Shown here piece by piece: positions 15,734 to 23,583 of a DNA stretch of 26,238 nucleotides; the stretch's first letter is position 1; each line of letters begins with the position of its first letter. Source of the stretch: SLJK01 sp964567295. Lineage in GTDB: Bacteria > Bacillota > Dethiobacteria > DTU022 > UBA8154. Below the pieces are notes generated by a model. It did no database searches, was not told the DNA's origin, and saw nothing but the letters and a program-made list of their open reading frames with translations. The translations under genes and the position numbers were made by a program. The stretch is from assembly GCA_964567295.1 (NCBI GenBank), contig CAZMLU010000021.1:1-26238 (forward strand). Direction: 5' to 3'.

Positions 15734-17131
15734 ATGATGAGTGAAAATTATGATCTGCTCTCAGTGGATGATGTTTTTCAATTGAAGAGAAAAGAGGTCC
15801 TGGAGTTATACAAAAAGTATGTGCACCAGGGAAGGGCTTCATCGCAGTCTCTCCTTAATTTGGACACTAATTTTGTAAAAGCTGAAGGATGTATGGTTTG
15901 GGATGAGGACGGTCATGAGTACTTGGATTTCGTGGGGGGCTATGGTTCTCTGAACCTGGGACACAACCATCCTGCTGTGTTAAAAGCTTTGCATAAGGTT
16001 GAAGATGCACCTGTGATGCTCCAGTCTGCTCTTTCCAAATTTGCGGCAGTCCTGGCGCATAATCTTGCTCAAATCACCCCGGGAGATTTGCATAATTGCT
16101 GGTTTTGCAGCACCGGAACGGAGGCGGTAGAAGGTGCTTTAAAGTTGGCGCGTCTCTATACGGGAAAGAAAGATATTATCTACTGCCTGGGAGGTTTTCA
16201 TGGTAAAACTATGGGGTCTCTTTCCGTAACAGGAAAGAAAAATTACCAGGAGCCCTTTGAGCCCCTTGTGCCTGGCTGTATACCTATACCTTATGGGGAT
16301 CTTGATGCCCTGGAAGGGGCTTTACAAAAATATGAAGCAGCTGCTTTTATTGTGGAACCTATCCTCGGTGAAGGTGGTATCATCCTGCCTCCTGAAGGTT
16401 ATTTAACAGAGGTGCGGCGGTTATGCAGCATGTATGACACTCTCTTCATTTTGGACGAGATACAGACAGGCCTGGGTCGGACGGGAACCCTTTTTGCTTG
16501 TGAGCACGAAGGTGTTGTTCCAGATGTTATGGTTTTGTCCAAGTCTCTGGGTGGAGGACTTGTTCCCATCGGTGCTTATATTACTACAGCCCCCATCATG
16601 AAAAATGCTTATGGTAGCAGTGTAGAGAAAATTCTTATGTTGACTAGCACTTTTGGTGGTAACACGCGTAGTGCTGCCGCTGCTATAGCTGCAGTGGAGA
16701 CTATCGTAAAAGAAAATCTTCATCAGCAGGCTGCCGAAAAGGGCTCTTATTTTTTAAATAAATTGCAGGGCTTACAGGAGAAATATGATATTATAAAAGA
16801 AGTAAGAGGTAGAGGGCTATTAATTGGGTTGGAGTTATCCCAAGAAAGTGGTTTGCTGGATTTTCTTTCGGCAGGTTCACTCAAGAAGCTTTCCAGTGAG
16901 TATCTTTCTTCTATGGTGGGAGCAGAGTTGCAGAATAAGTATGGAATAATAACCCTTTTTACTACCAATAACCCCAATGTGCTTAGGTTGGAGCCGCCCC
17001 TTACAGTAAGCTATAAGCAGTTGGACCGTGCCGTGGATGCCTTCGACGAGCTTTTTTCAAAGCATAAAAGTTTTATAAAAATAGCATTAAAAAGCAGCGG
17101 AAGTGCAGTTTCCTCTTTTTTCCGGAAGTAA
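15734..17131 (+). CDS. class III PLP aminotransferase (putrescine/ornithine type)
   Basis: This aminotransferase of about 465 aa transfers an amino group, usually from an omega-amine or ornithine derivative, to a keto acid. The PLP site reads VMVLSKSLGGGL, with the Schiff-base lysine at about residue 270 from this start. FILDEIQTGLGRTG supplies the cofactor-binding aspartate, and FCSTGTEAVEGALKLAR binds phosphate. The N-terminus (LELYKKYVHQGRAS) resembles putrescine aminotransferases, but the substrate is not settled. The frame also allows ATG 15707, overlapping degV. ATG 15734 (or 15737) has GGGGTTGAG just upstream and is preferred, though not certain. Confidence 0.85.
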   Translation: MMSENYDLLSVDDVFQLKRKEVLELYKKYVHQGRASSQSLLNLDTNFVKAEGCMVWDEDGHEYLDFVGGYGSLNLGHNHPAVLKALHKVEDAPVMLQSALSKFAAVLAHNLAQITPGDLHNCWFCSTGTEAVEGALKLARLYTGKKDIIYCLGGFHGKTMGSLSVTGKKNYQEPFEPLVPGCIPIPYGDLDALEGALQKYEAAAFIVEPILGEGGIILPPEGYLTEVRRLCSMYDTLFILDEIQTGLGRTGTLFACEHEGVVPDVMVLSKSLGGGLVPIGAYITTAPIMKNAYGSSVEKILMLTSTFGGNTRSAAAAIAAVETIVKENLHQQAAEKGSYFLNKLQGLQEKYDIIKEVRGRGLLIGLELSQESGLLDFLSAGSLKKLSSEYLSSMVGAELQNKYGIITLFTTNNPNVLRLEPPLTVSYKQLDRAVDAFDELFSKHKSFIKIALKSSGSAVSSFFRK

Positions 17132-17135
17132 TTTA

Positions 17136-17150
17136 AGCGGATTCTCCGCT
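17136..17150 (+). terminator. short hairpin between aminotransferase gene and proS
   Basis: AGCGGA-TTC-TCCGCT forms a 6-bp stem just after the aminotransferase stop. It is followed by ACTTCTTCCCC rather than a clear T run, so it is at most a weak terminator or an mRNA stabiliser. Confidence 0.3.
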
Positions 17151-17194
17151 ACTTCTTCCCCCTGTTATAATTAAGGAAAGGGGCTTATGCAAAA

Positions 17195-18652
17195 ATGGGA
17201 GCGAACGAAAAAGAATATGTAAAAGAGATTACACCTCGAGGTGAGGATTTTTCTCAATGGTACCTGGATATTGTTTTGAAAGCGGAGATGATGGATTATG
17301 CTCCTGTAAAGGGATGTATGGCGATTCGTCCTTACGGTTATGCTATCTGGGAAAATATTCAGCGGCTTCTGGACAGACGCATTAAAGAAACAGGTCATGA
17401 GAATGCTTATTTCCCCCTTTTTATTCCGGAAGCATTGCTGCAAAAGGAAGCTGAGCACGTGGAAGGGTTTGCTCCAGAAGTGGCCTGGGTTACCCACGGT
17501 GGTGGTGAGAAGCTCACTGAACCGATGGTGGTAAGGCCTACTTCGGAAGCAATTATTTGTCAGATGTATTCCCGATGGATTCAATCTTGGCGAGATCTTC
17601 CTCTGCTGATTAACCAGTGGTGCAACGTGGTGCGGTGGGAAAAAAATACTCGCCCTTTTTTGAGAACTTCCGAATTTTTATGGCAAGAAGGCCATACGGT
17701 ACACTGCTCTGAAGATGAGGCAGAAGAAGAAGCTCTTAAGATGCTTGATGTATATAAGGAGTTTGCAGAGACGGAACTGGCTATTCCAGTTATTTCAGGC
17801 CTCAAGTCGGAGAGGGAGAAATTTGCAGGAGCGATGCGGACTTACACTATAGAGGCTCTTATGGCAGATGGGAGAGCCCTGCAGGCGGGAACATCCCATA
17901 ACCTTGGGCAACATTTTGCCAGGGTTTTTGACATCCAGTTCCTTGATAAAGATGATGAACTAAAATACCCCTGGCAAACCTCCTGGGGGGTTTCCACCAG
18001 GCTTATCGGAGCGCTTATTATGGTTCACGGGGATGACCGCGGTTTAAAACTTCCTCCCCGCGTTGCGCCTTTGCAAATAGTGCTGGTTCCTATTTTTACT
18101 AAAAAAGGGCGCGAAGATGTGCTCCAAAAGGCGAAAGATATAACAGCTCTTCTAGGAAAGAATTTTCGCGTAAGGCTTGACGAGCGCGAGGGCTATTCCC
18201 CTGGATGGAAATTTAACGAATGGGAGATGAAAGGCGTTCCGCTTCGCATAGAGGTTGGTCCTAAGGACTTACAGAGCGGAGGAGTTACGGCGGTGCGAAG
18301 AGATACGGGTGAGAAAAGCTTCATACATGAGAACAAGCTAGCTGAAAAAATTCCTGCTCTGCTGGAAGAGATTCAGGAAGAGCTTTTGCGGCAGGCCTTG
18401 CAGTTCCGGGAAGAAAACACTCACGTGGTTTCAGATTATACGCAATTTAGAAGGATTTTGGAGGAAGGAAAGGGCTTTATGCTAACATATTGGTGTGGAA
18501 ATCCTTCCTGTGAAGAGCAGATAAAAGAAGAAACAAAATCCACAGTAAGGTGTTTGCCATTTGAGCCGACGGGGGAGATGAACGAGAAAGGGCCGTGTAT
18601 TTTGTGTGGCAAAGAAGAAGGAATTCTCGTTTATTTTGCCCGAGCGTACTGA
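17195..18652 (+). CDS. proS: prolyl-tRNA synthetase (type 3, archaeal/eukaryotic-like)
   Basis: This 485-aa class II enzyme charges tRNA-Pro. It has RPTSE (114-118), motif 2 RTSEFLWQEGHT (157-168), AGTSHNLGQHF and HGDDRGLKLPPRVAP. It lacks the editing insertion of the long bacterial type and ends in a four-cysteine C-terminal domain (CGNPSC, then CILCGKE) that typically binds zinc in the short type 3 form. The start is ATG with GGAAAGGGG about 11 nt upstream. I see no T-box in the 63-nt gap before it, so it is probably expressed from the upstream genes or a nearby promoter. Confidence 0.95.
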   Translation: MGANEKEYVKEITPRGEDFSQWYLDIVLKAEMMDYAPVKGCMAIRPYGYAIWENIQRLLDRRIKETGHENAYFPLFIPEALLQKEAEHVEGFAPEVAWVTHGGGEKLTEPMVVRPTSEAIICQMYSRWIQSWRDLPLLINQWCNVVRWEKNTRPFLRTSEFLWQEGHTVHCSEDEAEEEALKMLDVYKEFAETELAIPVISGLKSEREKFAGAMRTYTIEALMADGRALQAGTSHNLGQHFARVFDIQFLDKDDELKYPWQTSWGVSTRLIGALIMVHGDDRGLKLPPRVAPLQIVLVPIFTKKGREDVLQKAKDITALLGKNFRVRLDEREGYSPGWKFNEWEMKGVPLRIEVGPKDLQSGGVTAVRRDTGEKSFIHENKLAEKIPALLEEIQEELLRQALQFREENTHVVSDYTQFRRILEEGKGFMLTYWCGNPSCEEQIKEETKSTVRCLPFEPTGEMNEKGPCILCGKEEGILVYFARAY

Positions 18653-18722
18653 TGAGCTTTTCTTATAAAAAGACTTGTTAGGAGGTGTTTCCCCGGCCTG
18701 TTTTGCTGCAGGTCGCACTTTT

Positions 18723-19835
18723 ATGGGTAGTAAGGTTTATTTTGCAGAAAGAAGAGCGACTTCTGGTCGAAAAAGTTTGACCGTAAAATTGGGAAGGCTT
18801 TTCGATCGAGTAGGCTTTGAAAATGTATTGGAAGCTGGAGAATTGGTGGCGGTTAAGCTTCATTTTGGTGAAAGAGGTTTGACTACCTTTCTTAATCCTG
18901 TCTTTGTCCGTATTATCGTAGAGCGGCTTCTTAAGCAGAAAGTGAAACCTTTTTTGACTGATACAAACACTCTTTACATTGAAGGAAGACATAATGCAGT
19001 TGATCATTTGCATACAGCCATGCAACACGGTTTTAGTTATGCCACAACTGAAGCTCCAATTATCATTGCGGATGGCCTCAGAGGACTTGATTCTAAAGAT
19101 GTTCCCCTTTCAGGCAAACACTTTGAGACGGTGAAGATAGCACAAGGGATCCTGAATGCCGACAGTATGATAGCTCTTTCTCATGTAAAAGGACATGTTA
19201 TAAGCGGATTGGGAGGGGCTATCAAAAATTTAAGTATGGGCTGCAGTAGTAGGGCCGGAAAGCATATGATGCATGCCGATATGGTGCCGGAAGTGATAGA
19301 AGAAAAGTGCAGGGGGGATGCCAACTGCGTACATCACTGCCCAGCTCACTGCATTACTATGGTAAATAAGAAGGCTTTAATTGACAGGGAGCAATGTATT
19401 GGTTGTGGGGAATGTGTGGCCGCCTGTCCTCATGAAGCTATCAAGGTTGACTGGTCTAAAGATGGGGATCTTTTGCAGGAGCGGATGGCGGAGTTTGCGT
19501 TGGGAGCAGTGCAGGATAAGAGGGAAAAGTGTTGTTTTATCAATTTTCTTATGGATATCACCCCTCACTGTGATTGCCACGACTGGAGTGATAGTCTTTT
19601 TGTTCCCGATATAGGCATTTTAGCTTCTTTTGATCCCGTAGCCATTGATCAGGCCTCCGTCGATTTGATAAACGGCCAGCATGGTCTTGCAAATTCCAAG
19701 TTGAGCGGAAGCTATGCTCCGGGAGAAGACAAGTTTGCCAACTTGTTTCCGGGGTGTGATTATACCAGACAGCTGACACATGCTGAAAACTTGGGTATCG
19801 GTAGCAGGGAATACGAACTAATAAAGGTCGGATGA
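18723..19835 (+). CDS. DUF362 protein with two ferredoxin-type 4Fe-4S clusters
   Basis: This 370-aa protein has a split DUF362 domain (about 1-190 and 255-365) around a ferredoxin insert. Cluster 1 cysteines are 196, 202, 206 and 210, with unusual C-x5-C-x3-C-x3-C spacing. Cluster 2 is standard, CIGCGECVAACP (225-235). The function of DUF362 proteins is not established; electron transfer is inference. ATG 18723 starts the conserved MGSKVYFAERRA. The strongest ribosome site (AGGAGGTG, 18680-18687) lies 35 nt further up with no in-frame start at a normal distance, and TTG 18675 precedes it. Translation start is therefore uncertain. The stop is 3 nt before the CDF gene. Confidence 0.85.
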   Translation: MGSKVYFAERRATSGRKSLTVKLGRLFDRVGFENVLEAGELVAVKLHFGERGLTTFLNPVFVRIIVERLLKQKVKPFLTDTNTLYIEGRHNAVDHLHTAMQHGFSYATTEAPIIIADGLRGLDSKDVPLSGKHFETVKIAQGILNADSMIALSHVKGHVISGLGGAIKNLSMGCSSRAGKHMMHADMVPEVIEEKCRGDANCVHHCPAHCITMVNKKALIDREQCIGCGECVAACPHEAIKVDWSKDGDLLQERMAEFALGAVQDKREKCCFINFLMDITPHCDCHDWSDSLFVPDIGILASFDPVAIDQASVDLINGQHGLANSKLSGSYAPGEDKFANLFPGCDYTRQLTHAENLGIGSREYELIKVG

Positions 19836-19838
19836 TAG

Positions 19839-20765
19839 TTGAACAATGAGCTGCAATTGGATGCAATGCAGCGGTACCGCCATGGTAAAAGAGCCCTCCT
19901 CTTCAATATCTTAATCAATCTTTTCCTGGCTCTTTTAAAAGGCCTTATCGGTTTTTTTGCACGTAGCCAGGCTATGATTGCTGATGGCTTTCATTCTTTT
20001 GGGGATTTATTGGTGAACCTGGTGGTGTTGACCGGGCTGAAAACTGCCAATAAACCTGTTGATGATGATCATCCTTACGGTCACGGCAAAGCGGAGACAT
20101 TGGCCCAAAACATTGTCGGACTCTTAATCATTACCACCGGTGGATACCTTATAGTTAGTTCTATGCTCTTCCTGAGGGAGGAACTGGTGGAGCCTCCTGG
20201 TTCTCTTGCTTTGTTGGCTGCTGTTGTATCTATTGTAATTAAAGAGTTTTTTTTCCGCTACATGTGGAAGCTGGGCCAAAGGCTCAATTCCCGGGCACTG
20301 ATGGCTAACGCTTGGGACCACCGCAGTGATGTACTTTCTTCTACGGCCGCTTTAATTGGAATCGGTGGAGCGCGAGCAGGTGGTTATTTAGGGTACCCTT
20401 TATTTTATTATCTGGACCCCTTGGCGGGCATACTTGTATCCGTACTTATTGTCTATATGGGGATATCAATTATGCGTGATGCAGGCAGTGAATTGATGGA
20501 TACCATGTGCTCCCAGGAAACTTTGGAAGAAATCTGTTCAGTCGCCTTGCAGGTTCCCCATGTAAAAGAAATACATCAAATCCGTGCTCGTAGCAGCGGG
20601 CCTTGCCTTTTGGTAGAGATAGATATAGGTATTGATGGATCCCTAAGTGTAGGCGAAGGCCATAAAGTGTCTCACGAAGTGGAAAAAAAATTATATCAAG
20701 TAAGAAACGATATTCTAACTCTCACGGTTCACATCGGGCCCAGCGAGAAAGATGAGAACTCTTAA
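19839..20765 (+). CDS. cation diffusion facilitator (CDF) metal exporter
   Basis: This 308-aa membrane protein has six predicted helices and a C-terminal cytoplasmic metal-binding domain ending in VHIGPSE. It exports divalent cations in exchange for protons. Family motifs are DGFHSFGD in helix 2 (His52-x3-Asp56), DDDHPYGHGKAE in the following loop and NAWDHRSD in helix 5 (Asp160-x3-Asp164). A His-x3-Asp with Asp-x3-Asp site does not clearly predict Zn, Mn or Fe. The start is TTG 19839, 3 nt after the previous stop, with AAAGG about 11 nt upstream; an ATG at 19866 is an alternative. It is translationally coupled to the DUF362 gene. Confidence 0.9.
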   Translation: MNNELQLDAMQRYRHGKRALLFNILINLFLALLKGLIGFFARSQAMIADGFHSFGDLLVNLVVLTGLKTANKPVDDDHPYGHGKAETLAQNIVGLLIITTGGYLIVSSMLFLREELVEPPGSLALLAAVVSIVIKEFFFRYMWKLGQRLNSRALMANAWDHRSDVLSSTAALIGIGGARAGGYLGYPLFYYLDPLAGILVSVLIVYMGISIMRDAGSELMDTMCSQETLEEICSVALQVPHVKEIHQIRARSSGPCLLVEIDIGIDGSLSVGEGHKVSHEVEKKLYQVRNDILTLTVHIGPSEKDENS

Positions 20766-21018
20766 TTTTATGGTTCTTGCTATGCATAGGCGAGAGATGG
20801 AAAATTATAGGAAAACTTTTTTCTGGTTGTTAGAGACGTGAAGTAAATTTTAGCCTCTATCCGTAGCAATAATTATTTTTTAAAGCAAGGTTAGAGCTTG
20901 CGAATTTTTTCTCAATTAAACCCTGGAAAGGCAGGATTGTTGGCCTGGGATAGAGAAGTTAAAAAAAAGTTTTTTTGTCAAGGTATTAAGGCAGAGATAA
21001 AAGGTTTAAAAGGAGGTT
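20766..21018. other. leader region of the formate dehydrogenase operon
   Basis: This 253-nt gap holds no gene. A short hairpin (GCAAG, loop, CTTGC near 20885-20900) followed by GAATTTTTT may terminate the upstream transcript. TTGTCA at 20975-20980 with TAAAAG 17 nt later looks promoter-like, but its start point would fall at the ribosome site, so I do not rely on it. Confidence 0.35.
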
Positions 21019-21516
21019 ATGGTTTTGTGCCAGTGCCAGGAAGTGGCAAATTCCGTGGAAGAGAATTTTGATTACGAGAAATTGGAAAGTTTGTTACAGG
21101 AATACCTGGACAAGAAGGGGGCTATGGTTCCCATTTTACAAGCAACCCAGGAAGAATTTGGCTATCTCCCGCGGCCTGCCTTGGAATATGTGGCCAAAAG
21201 GTTACGTATACCAGTGAGCAAAGTTTTTGGGGTAGCCACTTTTTATGCGCAATTTCACCTAGAGCCTCGGGGTGAAAATATCATTCGTATCTGTCGCGGA
21301 ACAGCCTGCCACGTTAGGGGAGTGGCAAAAGTAGCTGACAAAATGCAAGAACACCTTGGAATTGGTGTGGGAGGCACTACGGAGGATATGAAGTTTACGT
21401 ATGAAGAGGTAGCTTGTATAGGTGCGTGCGGCCTAGCTCCGGTGATGATGATTAATGATCGGACTTTTGGAAAACTGGAGCCAGACAAATTAAAGGGAAT
21501 TCTGGAACAGTTTTAA
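21019..21516 (+). CDS. HymA/NuoE-like [2Fe-2S] subunit
   Basis: This subunit of about 165 aa has the NuoE/HymA thioredoxin-like fold that carries one [2Fe-2S] cluster. Its four ligands are Cys92 and Cys97 (CRGTAC) and Cys133 and Cys137 (CIGAC). It relays electrons between the FMN subunit and other clusters. It is the first gene of the formate dehydrogenase operon. ATG 21019 is only 2 nt after AGGAGG (21011-21016); the in-frame TTG 21025 is 8 nt after it and gives MCQCQEV, so the true start may be 21025. Confidence 0.92.
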   Translation: MVLCQCQEVANSVEENFDYEKLESLLQEYLDKKGAMVPILQATQEEFGYLPRPALEYVAKRLRIPVSKVFGVATFYAQFHLEPRGENIIRICRGTACHVRGVAKVADKMQEHLGIGVGGTTEDMKFTYEEVACIGACGLAPVMMINDRTFGKLEPDKLKGILEQF

Positions 21517-21570
21517 TGTTGTTTGGCTATGTTTAGTTTAGGTTGTACGCAACAAGGGGAGGGATGTTAG

Positions 21571-21750
21571 GTGGAAAAATTTATAGATCCGTGCTGTAAA
21601 GAATGTTTCAATAGCAAAGAAAACCGCTGTGAACAGTTTGTGGAATGCTGTCTAACCGGACCCCTTTGCCATGAAAATGAAGATTGTGCGGCAAAGAGAA
21701 GGGCCATCATCGAAAAACTTGCTCACAGTCCGGGTTACCTGGAGCAATAA
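21571..21750 (+). CDS. 59-aa cysteine-rich small protein
   Basis: I do not recognise a family. GTG 21571 is preceded by AGGGGAGGGATG and opens a 59-codon frame ending at TAA 21748. It has eight cysteines (8, 9, 12, 20, 26, 27, 33, 39) in the pattern CC-x2-C-x7-C-x5-CC-x5-C-x5-C, followed by a basic, helical C-terminus (AAKRRAIIEKLAH). The ribosome site, clean frame and tight fit between two subunit genes (54 nt before, 28 nt after) argue that it is real. The cysteines could bind Fe-S or zinc. It may be a small accessory subunit or an assembly factor for the formate dehydrogenase; this is inference from position. Confidence 0.72.
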   Translation: MEKFIDPCCKECFNSKENRCEQFVECCLTGPLCHENEDCAAKRRAIIEKLAHSPGYLEQ

Positions 21751-21778
21751 TCCAAGGCTGCTGGAAGGAGGGAAATAA

Positions 21779-23563
21779 GTGTACGAAAAACAAATTCTAA
21801 TCTGTGCCGGAACGGGTTGCATATCTTCCGGTGCTAACGAAGTTAAAGAAGCCCTAGATAACGAGCTGCAAAAGAAAAATATGAAAGATAGAGTGCGTAT
21901 TATTCTTTCGGGGTGTCACGGTTTTTGTGAAAAAGGTCCGCTTCTTATTGTTTATCCTGAAGATGTCTTTTACTGTGAAGTTACTGGAGACGATATACCT
22001 GAACTGGTAGAGGAGCATCTGGTTAAAGGTAATTTGGTGGAACGGTTGCTTTATAAAGACCTCAATACAGGGCAAACAGTAAGTAATCATGAAGAGATCC
22101 TTTTTTACAGCAAACAAAAAAGACTGGTACTCCGAAATTGTGGGGTTATAGATCCGGAAAATATTGATGAATATATAATCCGTGGCGGATATCAGGGACT
22201 AAGAAATGCTCTGGAAAAGGATCCAGCCGACGTGGTAGAGATGATAAAAAACTCTGGTCTCAGGGGACGCGGCGGGGCCGGTTTTCCCGCTGGAATGAAA
22301 TGGGAGTTTGCTTATCGCAGTCAGGCTGACAAGAAATACGTGGTTTGTAACGCTGATGAAGGGGACCCTGGCGCCTTCATGGATCGCAGTACGTTGGAGG
22401 GTGATCCCCACGCTGTGTTGGAGGGCATTATGGTTGCCGGCAAAGCTATCGGCAGTGATGAAGCTTATATTTATGTACGAGCAGAATACCCGCTTGCTAT
22501 AAAGCGTTTGAGAACCGCAATTGCTCAGGCAGAGGAGTATGGGTTTATTGGAGAAAATATTTTAAATAGCGGTTTCAAATACAAGATTAACATAAAAGAG
22601 GGAGCCGGGGCCTTTGTCTGTGGGGAGGAAACGGCTCTTTTAGCTTCTATTGAAGGAGAACGTGGTATGCCCAGGCCCCGTCCACCATTCCCTGCTGTAA
22701 AAGGCCTATGGGGCAAACCCACATGTATCAACAATGTGGAAACTCTGGCGAACGTTCCCCTAATTATGCGAAAGGGAGTGGAATGGTTTTCATCCGTTGG
22801 TACCGAAGGAAGCAAGGGAACCAAGATCTTTGCTCTTACCGGCAAAGTAAACAACACCGGTCTCTGTGAGGTTCCTATGGGTATTACGCTGCGGGAAGTT
22901 GTATTCGATATTGGCGGCGGTCTCCGTGGAGGCAAAAAATACAAGGCTGTTCAGATAGGTGGTCCCTCTGGAGGTTGTATACCAGAATCTTTATTGGACC
23001 TGCCTATTGATTTTGACTCTCTCACCCAGGCGGGAGCCATGATGGGTTCTGGCGGCCTGGTGGCTATGGATGAAGAGACCTGCATGGTAGACCTTGCCCG
23101 TTATTTCCTGTCCTTTACCCAGAATGAATCCTGTGGAAAGTGTACACCATGTAGAGAGGGCACCAAACGAATGCTAGAGATTTTAGAACGTATTACACAG
23201 GGCAAAGGAGAAGCAGAAGATATTCCCCGCTTAGAAAAAATTGCCGTTACCGTTAAAGACAGTTCTCTTTGCGGATTGGGGCAAACAGCGCCTAATCCCA
23301 TACTCACGACCTTGCGCTATTTCCGTGATGAATACGAGGCACATATTTTTGACCGCAGGTGTCCGGCCGGGATGTGTAAGGAGCTGCTAAGTTATTATAT
23401 TGATCCGGAACTCTGTAACGGATGTCGTGCCTGTACCAAGGTTTGCCCTGTCGAGGCGATAACGGGAGAGAAAAAGGAACCTCATGTAATTGATGAGGAG
23501 AAATGTATAGCGTGTGGTGCCTGTCTTGACCGCTGTAAATTTGAGGCTGTAAAGACAAAGTAA
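21779..23563 (+). CDS. HymB/NuoF-like FMN/NAD(H)-binding Fe-S subunit
   Basis: This 594-aa diaphorase subunit exchanges electrons with NAD(H). It contains an N-terminal [2Fe-2S] thioredoxin-like domain (Cys9, 14, 46, 50) and the FMN/NADH region GLRGRGGAGFPAG (160-172) with NADEGDPGAF (191-200). The N3-type 4Fe-4S site has Cys452, 455, 458 and 498. A C-terminal pair of 4Fe-4S clusters (Cys546-556 and 576-586) is typical of hydrogenase/formate dehydrogenase versions and absent in plain NuoF. GTG 21779 has GGAAGGAGGG upstream. It is followed after 20 nt by the catalytic subunit. Confidence 0.95.
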   Translation: MYEKQILICAGTGCISSGANEVKEALDNELQKKNMKDRVRIILSGCHGFCEKGPLLIVYPEDVFYCEVTGDDIPELVEEHLVKGNLVERLLYKDLNTGQTVSNHEEILFYSKQKRLVLRNCGVIDPENIDEYIIRGGYQGLRNALEKDPADVVEMIKNSGLRGRGGAGFPAGMKWEFAYRSQADKKYVVCNADEGDPGAFMDRSTLEGDPHAVLEGIMVAGKAIGSDEAYIYVRAEYPLAIKRLRTAIAQAEEYGFIGENILNSGFKYKINIKEGAGAFVCGEETALLASIEGERGMPRPRPPFPAVKGLWGKPTCINNVETLANVPLIMRKGVEWFSSVGTEGSKGTKIFALTGKVNNTGLCEVPMGITLREVVFDIGGGLRGGKKYKAVQIGGPSGGCIPESLLDLPIDFDSLTQAGAMMGSGGLVAMDEETCMVDLARYFLSFTQNESCGKCTPCREGTKRMLEILERITQGKGEAEDIPRLEKIAVTVKDSSLCGLGQTAPNPILTTLRYFRDEYEAHIFDRRCPAGMCKELLSYYIDPELCNGCRACTKVCPVEAITGEKKEPHVIDEEKCIACGACLDRCKFEAVKTK

Positions 23564-23583
23564 CCTGCAAAGGAGGGACATAA

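Noticed and set aside
17187..17222. Short frame starting at ATG 17187 ahead of proS
   Set aside because: It is 11 codons, out of frame with proS and overlaps its start; the proS start is conserved and sufficient.
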